Shown: piece by piece, positions 21,324 to 27,969 of the stretch
Layout of the letters: every line of letters starts with the position of its first letter
Numbering within the stretch: position 1 is the stretch's first letter
Assembly: GCA_031763025.1 (NCBI GenBank)
Contig: JASSKH010000005.1
Coordinates: forward strand, 13,038,528 to 13,102,527
Source: Macrocystis pyrifera
Lineage: Eukaryota > Sar > Phaeophyceae > Laminariales > Laminariaceae
Direction of reading: 5' to 3'
Length of the DNA stretch: 64,000 bases
Position numbers and translations under genes: made by a program
Notes under the pieces: model-generated
Seen by the model: only the letters and a program-made list of their open reading frames with translations
The model's database searches: none
Told to the model about the DNA's origin: nothing

Positions 21324-22482
21324 GTCGCCAAGACATTTATTCGTGAGATGTTTCGGTCTTGAAGGTTTCACTTACCCCCACTCTGCTAAACCTAAACACA
21401 AGAACCATTTTGGCTGAAAAATATGAGTATGTACAAACGGTCCTCCTTTTTTTCACTCTTTTTGGGCAAAAACTGCTGTTGTCCCGTTTTGGGGGTAAAA
21501 CCGATCAAATTCTTAGCATTTTGTCCCCAAAACGTTTGGGAGGTAAAACCGATCAAATTCTTAGCGTTTTGTCCCCAAAACGTTTTTCGGGGTAAAACCG
21601 ATCAAATTCTTAGCATTTTGTCCCCAAAGCGGGACTGCAGCAGCACTAAAAGTGTGAAGGACAAGATCGTTTTTTTTTTTTTGTCTTGTTTTGTTTTTTA
21701 AGCTGTCGATATCGCCTTTCGGTTTTAGGAAAATTCAGGTTGCTAGCCTCACCCTGCATAGTACGGGTCAAACTGAGCTATTCCGGGTGACCATAGTAAA
21801 TAGGACCAAATATTGTTTAGAAAAATAGCTAAATATACAGATTTTTGTGTGTACCGTAGGTCATGTTTACTTTGGTCCCCCGTAATATAGTCCCCCGTAA
21901 ATAATACTATTACGGGGGGGGGCCATAGTAAACAGGACCAAATATTGTTAGTAAAAATATGTAAATATATGGGTGTTTGTGTTTACCGTAGGTCCTATTA
22001 ACTATGGCCCCTCGCAATAGTACGAGTCAAGAGTGTGGTTAATATCACTCTGTCCCTAACTGCTGTGAGCACCGTTTTTAGATTGATATTCAACAGAAAC
22101 GGGCCCTAGGGTTAATTCTTATCGGAGACCTTTTCTTTCCATTCTTTCCGTATTTTTTCTCGCATATTTTTTTATCTTGTTCTAGATTTTCCTGATCTTA
22201 TTTCCCCTAATATGTGAAGATTTAACTTTCGTGCTTCTTTTTGTTTCTAAATGATTTCACAAATTGTGACGGAACGCCTCCGTATCTTGATACATATGTC
22301 CAATTTTTTCCAGGCTTGAGAAATTCTGGGAAAAAGTCTCCGATGAAAGAAATGGGTCTTTTATCAAGGGACGTATGGAAAAATACATGCTGGCCTTGGA
22401 GCGCGCATCTGCTCCAACAGCTGCTGCTGCGCAGTCTTTTTTTTTTTTTCGACCAGGCTTAACATGGGTTATGCCGAGATAG
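1078..22482 (+). CDS. P2C-type cation-transporting ATPase (Na,K/H,K-ATPase-like), C-terminal half, 13 exons, 5' part outside window
   Basis: Membrane pump that couples ATP hydrolysis to cation exchange. The 13 exons join with consistent phases; exons 2-13 sum to 1491 nt, an exact multiple of 3. Motifs in order are [11 protein letters not shown] (P-domain), [28 protein letters not shown], the hinge [38 protein letters not shown] leading into M5, DLGTEIAPA in M6, then M7-M10 and a tail. This order and wording match the animal alpha-subunit P2C subfamily. The phosphorylation site (DKTGT), actuator domain and M1-M4 must lie left of position 1. Odd points are an enlarged M6-M7 loop (exons 8-9), changed cation-site residues, and a C-terminal tail longer than in animal pumps. 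Introns carry most of the mobile elements in the left third of the window. Ion specificity cannot be assigned. Confidence 0.93.
1368..1535 (+). repeat. (TTTGC)n pentanucleotide repeat
   Basis: tttgctttgctttgcgttgc-type array in the short intron between ATPase exons 1 and 2 of the window. Confidence 0.9.
1575..1640 (+). CDS. P-type ATPase exon 2 of window
   Basis: Bounded by gatgcag/ and /gtgagc, 66 nt, phase 0-0. It reads [22 protein letters not shown] and corresponds to the GVGIISEGN-like segment that follows the GDHP helix in P2C pumps. Confidence 0.85.
1655..2095 (+). repeat. GTT/GGT-rich low-complexity stretch
   Basis: Triplet-like GTT, GGT and GTG mixture filling the start of the ATPase intron after exon 2; long frames here are low-complexity only. 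Confidence 0.8.
2150..2305 (+). repeat. Dispersed repeat D4, copy 1
   Basis: gatctacagtagttcatcag, then gtgcaggatctgccttatag and atccaacccaggaaacatgc. Shared with 13405-13515, 26585-26720 and, inverted, 52255-52400. A MITE follows directly. Confidence 0.75.
2311..2420. mobile_element. MITE-like element, degenerate copy
   Basis: ccatagtaaatgggaccaaa, central ggtaaaaatgg..atatatgg, and gtaccgtaggtcctattttc. Both ends eroded. Directly follows the dispersed repeat at 2150-2305. Confidence 0.6.
2623..2747. mobile_element. MITE-like element
   Basis: Ends attactacggtggaccat and actatgatccccccgtaat are inverted copies; the center has ggtaaaaaaaaggtaaata. Confidence 0.8.
3397..3467 (+). CDS. P-type ATPase exon 3 of window
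   Basis: Acceptor tttcgcag/, donor GAATG/gtgagg, 71 nt, ends in phase 2. It reads [23 protein letters not shown] plus TG of a Trp codon; [12 protein letters not shown] matches the P2C ACVVHGSDLKDM-type motif. Confidence 0.9.
3496..3655 (+). repeat. Dispersed repeat D3, copy 1
   Basis: gtagcactttttgactaaaa, then gggccatgggacttgttcgt and cgggtgcattttgaatc; homologous to 34517-34675. Begins about 28 nt after the exon 3 donor of the ATPase. Confidence 0.7.
4073..4182. mobile_element. MITE-like element
   Basis: tattacgggggtccatagta at the left and accatggtcccccgtaata at the right. A TAG repeat starts exactly at the right end. Confidence 0.88.
4183..4315 (+). repeat. Interrupted (TAG)n microsatellite
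   Basis: TAG units with CAG interruptions, starting exactly at the right end of the MITE at 4073-4182, whose terminal TAATAG could have seeded it. Confidence 0.9.
4448..4559. mobile_element. MITE-like element
   Basis: ctattactgggggccatagt..atatggcccctcgtagtag, with internal aaacaggaccaaacattgtt. Confidence 0.82.
4940..5021 (+). CDS. P-type ATPase exon 4 of window ([11 protein letters not shown])
   Basis: Acceptor actatag/, donor TTCCAG/gtgccc. The first G completes Trp, then [25 protein letters not shown]. The VFARTxPQxKL motif is diagnostic of P2-type ATPases. Ends in phase 0. Confidence 0.93.
6566..6679 (+). CDS. P-type ATPase exon 5 of window ([12 protein letters not shown] hinge)
   Basis: Acceptor caaccag/, donor AAAGAG/gtgacg, 114 nt, phase 0-0. 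It holds [18 protein letters not shown], whose Asp residues coordinate the catalytic Mg2+ in P-type ATPases, followed by [13 protein letters not shown]. Confidence 0.96.
6831..6953. mobile_element. MITE-like element, inverted orientation of core
   Basis: ctattattacgggcggg..catagtaaagaggacctacg to tactatggccccccgtaata; the core (aaaacctatatatat) reads in the opposite direction to the 4073 copy. Confidence 0.85.
7403..7515. mobile_element. MITE-like element
   Basis: attattacgggggaccacag to ctatggaccccccgtaatag; intact arms. Confidence 0.88.
7700..7995 (+). repeat. Degenerate tandem repeat, ~65-75 bp, about five units
   Basis: Each unit holds attccgagaattttcccagg..aagtggttgata..gtccacact in variant forms (near 7710, 7785, 7850, 7913 and 7983). 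In the intron before ATPase exon 6. Confidence 0.7.
8068..8175. mobile_element. MITE-like element
   Basis: agcacgggaggccatagtaa to actatggtccgccgtaata; about 100 nt before ATPase exon 6. Confidence 0.85.
8277..8402 (+). CDS. P-type ATPase exon 6 of window (P-domain end and M5 entry)
   Basis: Acceptor aactag/, donor CCTGAG/gtagag, 126 nt. It reads [48 protein letters not shown] leads into M5. Where animal Na,K-ATPase has YTLTSNIPE, this protein has YTLCHIVPE. Confidence 0.95.
8610..8735 (+). CDS. P-type ATPase exon 7 of window (M5-M6 hairpin)
   Basis: Acceptor ccacgcag/, donor GCTGAG/gtgtgt, 126 nt. It encodes the rest of M5 ([19 protein letters not shown]) and M6 with [18 protein letters not shown]. 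The first M6 Asp is kept and the second is Glu (DLGTE rather than DLGTD). Confidence 0.95.
9645..9770 (+). CDS. P-type ATPase exon 8 of window (start of enlarged M6-M7 loop)
   Basis: Acceptor gactgcag/, donor TTCCGT/gtaacc, 126 nt. [10 protein letters not shown] matches the SDIMKRQPRN-type cytosolic motif. The following [25 protein letters not shown] has no counterpart I recognise in animal pumps and starts an extended loop. Confidence 0.85.
9952..10230 (+). mobile_element. LINE 3' end copy with poly(C) on both sides
   Basis: Starts abruptly after a roughly 27-nt C-tract at ttgatacaatgaatagcagc, matching LINE position about 17428 onward ([11 protein letters not shown] region), with an 8-9 nt gap, and ends GCAACAAATGAGTACG plus about 40 C. 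A typical 5' truncation. Confidence 0.85.
10291..10446 (+). CDS. P-type ATPase exon 9 of window (rest of M6-M7 loop)
   Basis: Acceptor tttgacag/, donor GGGCAG/gttcgt, 156 nt, phase 0-0. It reads [32 protein letters not shown]. The final YGQ is the conserved entry to M7. Together with exon 8 it puts about 84 residues where animal pumps have roughly 18. Confidence 0.85.
10790..11035 (+). repeat. (GGTT)n tetranucleotide repeat
   Basis: ggttggttggttagttgg-type run of about 245 nt in the ATPase intron after exon 9. Confidence 0.9.
11400..12870 (+). repeat. Interspersed GTTGACTCACTT motif region
   Basis: More than 15 variants of ttgactcacttt / gttgactcact recur at irregular 20-60 nt spacing across about 1.4 kb of the intron before ATPase exon 10, with a MITE embedded. 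It looks like a very old minisatellite. Nothing coding is seen in it. Confidence 0.65.
12067..12177. mobile_element. MITE-like element
   Basis: tgcggggggaaccatagtaa to taactatggacccccctta; sits inside the GACTCACTT repeat region. Confidence 0.83.
12874..13005 (+). CDS. P-type ATPase exon 10 of window (M7 and outer loop)
   Basis: Acceptor ctgcgcag/, donor TTCGTG/gtgcgt, 132 nt, phase 0-0. It encodes the hydrophobic M7 ([22 protein letters not shown]) and an acidic outer loop ending SSADDFV. Joins directly and in phase to exon 11. Confidence 0.85.
13405..13515 (+). repeat. Dispersed repeat D4, copy 2
   Basis: gggaggtgctgtgcaggacc, then atacaacccaagaaacaagg and cctagataatgcag. A MITE starts about 50 nt later. 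Confidence 0.65.
13568..13674. mobile_element. MITE-like element
   Basis: ttgcggtggatcatagtaaa to actatggtcccccgtaatag, core inverted (caaatacctatatattt). Confidence 0.87.
14443..14552. mobile_element. MITE-like element
   Basis: tatcacggggggccatagta to tactatggtcccccgtgtga; flanked by atcac/gtgat, itself an inverted pair. Confidence 0.88.
14706..14814. mobile_element. MITE-like element, gttaac-type arms
   Basis: ttacgggggtctatagttaa to gttaactacggacccccgta; core inverted. A LINE tail follows immediately. Confidence 0.88.
14813..14969 (+). mobile_element. LINE 3' tail copy with long poly(C)
   Basis: Begins right after a MITE (14706-14814) with the ggtgctccgcttcgaacagg segment and ends GGCAAGCAACAAATAGGTA followed by about 60 C, the longest C-tract of this type in the window. 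Confidence 0.7.
15240..15625 (+). repeat. Dispersed repeat D1, copy 1, with internal poly(C)
   Basis: gtgtgcgtgttcttcacatt, then gtccgtgccgattcttcaat, gcaatgcaatgccatgtc and gatacgacaggtacgacata, then an A-rich part, an AT repeat and a C-tract followed by aggggatgtgccaga. Same order as 19914-20300. Confidence 0.8.
16001..16155 (+). CDS. P-type ATPase exon 11 of window (M8)
   Basis: Acceptor ctccgaag/, donor TTAAG/gtgagc, 155 nt, ends in phase 2. [20 protein letters not shown] followed by KSRKG matches the M8 segment with its QW..CKTRR-type ending. The M8 Gln is kept; the Asp three residues later is Asn. Confidence 0.93.
16191..17692 (+). mobile_element. Non-LTR retrotransposon (LINE), 5'-truncated, poly(C) tail
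   Basis: Best copy of the LINE family, in ATPase intron 16156-19720. It begins inside the reverse transcriptase, right after a C-tract (16178-16191), and ends with a 3' region finishing in GCAACAAATGAGTACG plus a poly(C) tract (about 17668-17690). No LTRs and no poly(A). The same 3' end recurs at 9952, 14813, 18255, 18975, 46793, 50812, 58929, 59085 and 63868, which makes it the family's true 3' end. Confidence 0.88.
16199..17641 (+). pseudogene. LINE reverse transcriptase C-terminal part with CCHC-like motif, one nonsense codon
   Basis: Frame starts [18 protein letters not shown], then the catalytic motif [27 protein letters not shown], and [18 protein letters not shown] (thumb). It then runs through an Ala/Lys/Arg-rich connector to [20 protein letters not shown], a zinc-binding C-terminal motif typical of non-LTR elements. 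A single in-frame TAA at 16693-16695 (after PKLE, probably once a Tyr codon) splits an otherwise open ~480-codon frame, ending TGA at 17639-17641. No endonuclease domain is left in this copy. Confidence 0.88.
17700..18254 (+). mobile_element. SINE-like element, full length
   Basis: Starts directly behind the poly(C) tail of the LINE at 16191-17692. Internal landmarks are as in the 352-905 copy, and it ends in two tandem tail units (gatcgagtacatctctccta, then tcgagtac) and poly(C). Confidence 0.88.
18255..18350 (+). mobile_element. Chimeric SINE/LINE tail with poly(C)
   Basis: Starts with the SINE segment gcgagggtctatggtcatac, switches to the LINE ending aaggcaagcaacaaatgag, then about 45 C. 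Directly follows a SINE poly(C) tail. Confidence 0.7.
18372..18970 (+). mobile_element. SINE-like element, full length, with repeated tail units
   Basis: Second subfamily (ggcggttaccacggctggcg). It follows a C-tract. The terminal segment ggtctatggtcatacgacta..gagtac is repeated about twice before a LINE tail fragment. Confidence 0.85.
18975..19052 (+). mobile_element. LINE 3' tail fragment
   Basis: tgctccgtctcgaaagggg, then tcaatggtaaaatgactaaa and gcaaatgagga with a C-rich end. Placed directly behind the tail repeats of the SINE at 18372-18970. Confidence 0.65.
19385..19640 (+). mobile_element. SINE-like element, 5'-truncated
   Basis: Starts at gtggccacaccacg, continues gttagtaggatgcagctc and gtctgcatggtccgtgaaa, and ends gccatgcatgagcatcggta plus C-tract. 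An A-tract replaces part of the middle. Lies about 80 nt before ATPase exon 12. Confidence 0.75.
19721..19888 (+). CDS. P-type ATPase exon 12 of window (M9-M10)
   Basis: Acceptor cctcgcag/, donor CGAAG/gttagt, 168 nt. It encodes two hydrophobic helices ([20 protein letters not shown] and [19 protein letters not shown]). VAAF..PG aligns with the M9 end of P2C pumps. The phase-2 end matches the next exon. Confidence 0.88.
19914..20300 (+). repeat. Dispersed repeat D1, copy 2, with internal poly(C)
   Basis: gtgtgtgttcttcacgttta, then gtccgtgccgattcgtcaat, aatgcaatgcaatgccatct and gatactacaggtacgacaca, an A-rich part, then about 35 C and aaggagatgtgagac. Starts 26 nt after ATPase exon 12. Confidence 0.8.
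21488..21635 (+). repeat. ~50-bp tandem repeat, three units
   Basis: ggtaaaaccgatcaaattct, then tagcattttgtccccaaaacg, repeated three times with few changes. CCCCAAAA and TTTTGGGG give each unit a hairpin option. Confidence 0.85.
21782..21889. mobile_element. MITE-like element
   Basis: tccgggtgaccatagtaaat to tttggtcccccgtaatata. Only 17 nt from the next copy. Confidence 0.83.
21907..22020. mobile_element. MITE-like element
   Basis: ctattacgggggggggccat..taaacaggacc to aactatggcccctcgcaata. Tandem neighbor of the 21782 copy. Confidence 0.87.
22314..22482 (+). CDS. P-type ATPase last exon (C-terminal tail and stop)
   Basis: Acceptor tttttccag/. The first G completes Arg, then [38 protein letters not shown], a short Phe run from a T-tract, and TAG at 22480-22482. 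A charged, probably helical tail of 55 residues, longer than the few residues after M10 in animal pumps. The T-tract plus cgaccag could also act as a splice acceptor, so the last dozen residues are uncertain. A degenerate copy lies near 22972-23105. Confidence 0.8.
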
Positions 22483-22971
22483 TTTTTGGAACTCCTCTAA
22501 ATGAAGCGAGCCTCGGAGAGAGCGGTGCTATACCACACTGGTCGGGAATATAGGGTACGTTTGGACTCTTGTTTGAGTATCGAACGGAGCTTGTATTCCC
22601 AAGTCAGCGTGGTATGTGTCAGGATATTTGCAGTGCAAGAACGACTCAATCGGATGTTGGGTTTCTTGCTGTACGGTATGGCGTTTTTTTTTGCTCGGAT
22701 ATGAAACCGTCAACACAGGCAGGTTCGACGCGCCTTTGCTGTGAGATAATAATTCAACTTAATAGTTGTTTTTGGTCTATACCCGAACCTCTACTCAGCG
22801 CTAGCTACTGCGTGCTCTTTAACCGTCACTACCGCATACTCTGCCGCCCCCTAATGCCGACAGTATGCCCCTATCACCGCTCGGGTCACAAGTGGTGCCA
22901 CTCCTTCCCGACGAATAAGGATGGTTGGTATGCTAATATAATGTTCCATACAACCGATCCTTCTGTTTAGG

Positions 22972-23011
22972 TGCGTATGGTATATACGTGCTGACCCTAT
23001 GGGAGCACGCG

Positions 23012-23052
<41 letters not shown>

Positions 23053-23105
23053 ACAGACTGTTTTTTTTTTTTTTTTTTTTTGCCAGGGTTGGCATGGTTT
23101 ACGTG
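22972..23105 (+). repeat. Degenerate copy of the ATPase terminal-exon sequence
   Basis: gcgtatggtatatacgtgct, gggagcacgcgtctgctgct, an expanded TGC array, gcacagact, a long T-tract, gccagggttggcatggttta. The same order as 22370-22475 (acgtatggaaaaatacatgc, tggagcgcgcatctgctcca, GCT repeats, gcgcagtct, T-tract, gaccaggcttaacatgggtt). Offset about 605 nt. Confidence 0.7.
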
Positions 23106-24389
23106 AGGCAGGGAGTATCTCTGTTTGGCCACCTGTTAAGGGAGGGATCACGCGACAAGGCAACCGGTAAATTGTATAGAAAAGGGACCTCAAATTTCTA
23201 GCCACAACTTTTTTTTCCCCCCCGCCGCTGACCGCAAGGGACGGGTGCCATCTCCGATAAGGAACGTTGGCGCATAGGATACCTCCAATCCTGAACACGC
23301 TAGGATCCCCTTGAAGGGGATGTGTGTACCTACTGCTGTATGTATTAAAAAAAAATCACACGTTAGACAGAACACTGATCTCCACCGCAGAGGCATTCCG
23401 TGTCTCCGCCGAGACAACAACCACTGCCTCCGCTGATCTCCGCAGTGTCTCTCACCCCGAGTTGAATTGATGAAAATAGCCCTGCCGGCTCATTGGGGCA
23501 GTCCCAGGAGCTGAGACTCTCAAGTAAGGGATGCAGGTCGAATCCTCAGGGCCTCATGGTGTAGAAGGCCAAGGTGTACCGGGCGATGTCTCCTTATAAA
23601 AGTATTCGTGGTGCGTTCGGACACCGATTCCGGAGTCCGCAGAGTGTACGTACGTGGTTTTGAGGTCGACCTCGCGCTGAAGGAGGAGTTGATAGCCCCG
23701 AGACTGTTTGCGTCGGCCTTCGCGGAGGACCGCAGCGTTTTCTCTACAGAACAGCTGTTCCGGGAAAAGACTTGAGCTGTGCTCGGAGCGACGCGCACTG
23801 CCGTGTTCCGCGGGCCTACGAAGCTGCTAACCCGTTTGCGCGCGCGGTGGTGTCGAAAGCGACTCTTTGACGGTGACGCTGGCGGCCATGAAGGCCATCT
23901 TTAAAGCAAGCGGTGGGAGCAAAAAGCGGCGGCCGGTGGCGGCATCCAGACGGGATGCCTCCGCCGGGTACCGCTCTGCCCCCGCCGCCTGCCTTGAAGA
24001 TGGCCTTTCGGAGGTCCTCCGCGAGGCACCAACGTGACAGTCTTGGCTGTCAACTCCTCCTCCAGCGCAGAGGTAAAAATTATTATCGAAACACCAGCGT
24101 ACGAGCTGGGCCAGCCAAGGCGCTGCTGCAGTAGTGCGGTTGATCGGCTGGCTATATACCTCCCTCAAATAAATCGTGTTTTGACTTGAGTTTCGGACGC
24201 GTTCCGAAGAAATTCGACGCCCGTGCAACAGCAGTGGCTGCTTCTGCCACGCCATCGCTACCGCGATCCGCACGGCTCAGGGTTTCGGGGGAAGGGTGGG
24301 ATGCGGCGGTGTCAATACAGCGGGAGATTAGCGCGCGGCGTCGTTTGCAGGTTACGCGCGCGCGGCTGCATTTGGTGTCTGGCTGCGTG

Positions 24390-25260
24390 TAACGTCTGCG
24401 TTCAGCGATGGAAGGGTCAAGCCGCAACCAGCGGAGCGTCAATCAGCCGTGGATAGTTATGACCCGGCTGTGTCCGCCGACTAGCTGTGCGTCCCCCGCT
24501 ATCAGCGGGGAAAGCTGACCCATGGTAGTCTACCAACCGCAACCAAGACACGCCCGTGTCGGCAATAGGCCAACCGCGAGGAGAAGCGAGCACCGGTGTA
24601 TCGACCGCAACGATACCGCAGCCGAGTCAGACAAGGAAAAAAAAAAAAGAAGTTACGACGAGCAGCGGAGCAGCGGAGGAGGGAACGTGACCAGTGGCAT
24701 GTCAACCGCCGCTATGGCACAGCCGTGTCGCCCACCAATCGACCGCCAGTAGGACCCAGTTGTGTCAACCATTGAACCAATCCGCGAGTAGCTGGACAAG
24801 CGAGCGACGGTTTATGAACCCCCGCCAAGACACAGCCGGTGTTCCGCAATCGCTCAACCTCGAGCGGCGGGAAGGAAAATCGGTGAGCGGTGTATCACAC
24901 GCGATACCTGACTATCAACGCCCCGCCCGTGTCGGCAAGAAGCCCACGTCGCGCAGAGGGAACAGCGGGCAGCGGCAATCAACTGCCACTACCACACAGC
25001 CGTGTGGGCAACAACTCCACCACTAGCGACCATCACCCCCCACCCCCGCGGGCCAGCCATTAATCCTCCCTGATCAGAGGGAAGAGCGAACGGCGGTAGA
25101 TCAACCGCCACTACTGTCACACAGCCGTGTCACCAAATTCAAACCAACGGCGAGCAGCGGCATATCATCCGCGACTAGGGCACAGCCGTGAATCAGCCGT
25201 GTGCAAGCGGGAAAGCGAGGAGCGGCGTATCAAACGCAACTGGCATTGAAATACTTTCCG
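24390..25260 (+). repeat. Degenerate minisatellite with ACACAGCCGTGT core
   Basis: Recurring blocks of gcggcatatcaaccgccact, then acacagccgtgtcg, then aaccaatc and gcgagcagcgg, about 70-85 nt each, roughly ten diverged units. GC-rich frames in it are repeat translations. Confidence 0.65.
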
Positions 25261-25589
25261 ACGACGGGCAAGCGATAAACCCCCTATAACCTCTACAAAG
25301 TACATGCTTTCGAAGTATACATGAACATAATTGACGGTAGGTGGCGTATGCTGAAAATAGCTGTTGCGAACGATTTATGCATTTATTCGGCCCGTACCCA
25401 AAGAAGCTCCCGGACAATAGGGTGGTCGGAGCCCCCCCCCCCCCCCCTCCCCCCCCACCCTCCTCACCGACACGAGCGCACCTACACGATCCGGCCGACC
25501 CGACTCGCTTGCTCGTAACCTAGAGCATGCACTGATACCACCGCACCACTTGTCGTCACCTCCCGTGCCCTGCTTCCGTTGTTGTTGTT

Positions 25590-25765
25590 CTTGTATTGTT
25601 GCTGCTGCTTGCGCTGGTTTTGCTGCTCAATTCTGCTGCTGCTTTTGCTTATGCTGCTGGTTCTGCTGCTGCTATTTTTGCTTTTGCTTTTGCGTCTGCT
25701 TTTGCGTCTGCTTTTGCGTCTGCTTTTGCGTCTGCTTTTGCGTCTGCTTTTGCTTCTGCTGCTGC

Positions 25766-25796
<31 letters not shown>

Positions 25797-25797
25797 T

Positions 25798-25842
<45 letters not shown>

Positions 25843-25905
25843 CTGCTGGTGCTTCTTCTGCTGCTGCTGCTGCTTCTGCTTCTGTTGCTTCCACTGCTGC
25901 TGTTC
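25590..25905 (+). repeat. TGC / TTTTGCGTCTGC compound microsatellite
   Basis: (TGC)n with an internal perfect 12-bp repeat (tttgcgtctgct, about six units at 25682-25750). It ends about 55 nt before the ATG of the tentative gene at 25961. Confidence 0.9.
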
Positions 25906-25960
25906 CCACACGTGCGCAACCTATCCGCGACGAACGGTGTTCGTGCGCTTCGTGACCCCC

Positions 25961-27665
25961 ATGGCGGCGCACTTTTCCGTCGACGTCGGCGACAGGTGGC
26001 TGTTCCCTACCATGGGGTTCGTCCCTCGAAAGCGAGTGCTGGCCGAGCGGGCACGCCTGGCGTCGACGGATAGCATGGGGATGGCGAGATCGGTCGGAAG
26101 CCACAAGGTAGTGAGGCGGTGGGGGGCGGTTTCCGTTTTTTTTTTTTTTTTAACGATTTTGTTGATTGTTTTTAGTTTTTTTTCTTACTTTGTTTTTGTT
26201 TTTAGTTGTTGTTTTTTCTTCGTTCTTCATGTTTTTTTTGTTTTGTTTTGTTTTCTTCATTGTTATTGTTTTTAGTTTTTTTTTTCTTTGTTGTATTTTT
26301 GTTTGACTTGTTTTAGGCCTGTACATACGGTTGTTTGGACGCTTTTTTGCTGTTGGCAGTTTTGTTTTGGATGCTTGAGCTGTTGACGCTTTGGCCGAGA
26401 TCAGGTACCAGGTACACAATAACAACTGTACGATTCTGCCTTAACTCCGTTTCAGGTGTTGCCTCTCCGAAAGGTGTGTCTATTACTGGGGACCGTAGTA
26501 AATAGGACCAACTATTGTTGGTAAAAATAGCGAAATATATTGTTTTTTGTGTGTACCGTAGGTCCTATTTAATATGGTCCTGTACACCTCGGGCGGACAG
26601 GTCATGATCTACGTCGATCATCTACGGTAGTTCTTCAACCTGCCGTTTCGAGAGGTGCAGAATCTGCATGTATGCACAGCAGTACAGACCCAACGCAGGA
26701 AACAATGTGCTATTGATAGATGATACAGGTTTTTTTACGGGTCCCACCGGGCAACAACAGTAGGTCATGTGCACAAGATGAGCCATGAAGATCTACCTGC
26801 CTCGAAATATGCGGGTCATGAAATGGGCTCGATGGTCTGTCTCAGCTGTGGTGTACTACGGGGGTCCATAGTTAACGGGACCAAATTTTGTTAGTAAAAA
26901 TAGGTAAATACATAGGTTTTTGTGTATACCATAGGTCCTATTAACTATGGACCCCCGTAATAGTTGTAACGGCAAGGAGGTTATGCACCACCGCTCTGGG
27001 CGGTAGTGTAAGGACCTTTCCGATATGATTCATGAAGACCAACCGGTTCTTGTATTTGCGCACAGTGGTCCGAAGTTATCTGTCTACGGCTGCACCAGCC
27101 TCATGAGGACACATCTCCTCAAGGTTGCCGGGTTATTTTTTTTGGCGAGTTGTCGTAATACGAGCCATGAAAGGACGCTTTGGTATCGTACCAGTCTGGG
27201 TGTTTGTGCAGCCCGTGGGGTGGGGTGGGTTGGAGAGGAAGAGAGGTGGCCTCTACTACCCATACAGGTATCGTTGGTGTTGGTAGAATGCACTATTACG
27301 GGGAACCATAGTAAATAGGGCCTACGGTACACGCAAAACCTATATATTTAACTATTTTTACTAACAATGTTTGGTCCTGTTTACTATGATCCCCCGTAAT
27401 AACAAGAACTCGGACCGGACATCACCAAAGACTCCGTCGCCTGTTGTCATGTCTGCTGCCGCCGCCGCCGCCGCCGCGACGCTCGTTTCATCTTACCTCC
27501 TTCGCCTTCGCCTTGTCCTGCCCCCCCCTGTGCCCGGCACATCGTGCTCTGTTCGACCCGATTCTCGCGGGCACTGACCCTCCCACCATCTCCCCCCCCG
27601 CCCACCCCCAACCGCAGTCTTTCGGGACCGCCGCGGTTCACGACATGGGCAAGGGATCGGAGTGA
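25961..27665 (+). CDS. Tentative small multi-exon gene of unknown function
   Basis: A first exon 25961-26107 (ATG to CACAAG/gtagtg) reads MAAHFSVDVGDRWLFPTMGF..RKRVLAERARLASTDSMGM..SHK, with codon texture like the two recognised genes and unlike its surroundings. Candidate later exons are 26456-26473 (tttcag/GTG..AAG/gtgtgt, six codons), 27212-27267 (PVGWGGLERKRGGLYYPY) and 27618-27665 (accgcag/TCTTTCGGG..TGA, ending GTAAVHDMGKGSE). Using the first, second and last gives a phase-consistent protein of about 70 aa; including 27212-27267 shifts the last frame. I do not recognise the product. Exon structure needs transcript data. Confidence 0.35.
26480..26583. mobile_element. MITE-like element, right end eroded
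   Basis: ctattactggggaccgtagt to tttaatatggtcctgta; followed directly by the dispersed repeat at 26585. Confidence 0.82.
26585..26720 (+). repeat. Dispersed repeat D4, copy 3
   Basis: gatcatctacggtagttctt, then gaggtgcagaatctgcatgt and agacccaacgcaggaaacaa. Starts at the end of the MITE at 26480-26583. Confidence 0.7.
26853..26963. mobile_element. MITE-like element, gttaac-type arms
   Basis: tactacgggggtccatagtt to ttaactatggacccccgtaa; intact. Confidence 0.88.
27292..27402. mobile_element. MITE-like element
   Basis: actattacggggaaccatag to ttactatgatcccccgtaat; core inverted. Confidence 0.87.
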
Positions 27666-27969
27666 GGGCGGGGGTGAAAAAGCCGACGAAGAGCCGCGGA
27701 GGATTCGGTGCCGTATTGCTTGCTCTCCATCTCGATAGCGCATAGATGACGCATAAGCAGCCGTACGAACAGGAGTAGAGCAGGGCGGTGGTGGGACGCA
27801 TGCGGGTTGATTTATTGAAGAAATCATCTTTTTGACCGTATTGTTGTGTTACAAGTTGTCAGTTTTGATAAATTAACTTTTTTTTTTACTTACTGTGCCC
27901 TCCTCCGCACATTTTGGCAAAGGGGAGGACGTGGACGTGGTGTGGTTTACTCATGTTGTGCGTGGCGGT

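Larger units (their letters stand above)
22483..25560 (+). other. Intergenic stretch after the ATPase, mostly unassigned
   Basis: Holds the degenerate terminal-exon copy (22972-23105) and the minisatellite (24390-25260). Between them, 23570-24030 has short protein-like frames (VRRVYVRGFEVDLALKEEL at 23602-23775; VTLAAMKAIFKASGGSKKRR at 23849-24040) broken by stops and frame changes; they look like a decayed gene of unknown family. Confidence 0.4.

Noticed and set aside
24390..25260. A CRISPR-like or regulatory repeat array
   Set aside because: Units are degenerate and not separated by unique spacers of constant length; the context is eukaryotic.
25550..26275. Open frames of 241, 164 and 151 codons (poly-Cys, poly-Leu, poly-Ala)
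   Set aside because: All are readings of the TGC/TTTTGCGTC repeat; only the part from the ATG at 25961 has protein-like composition.
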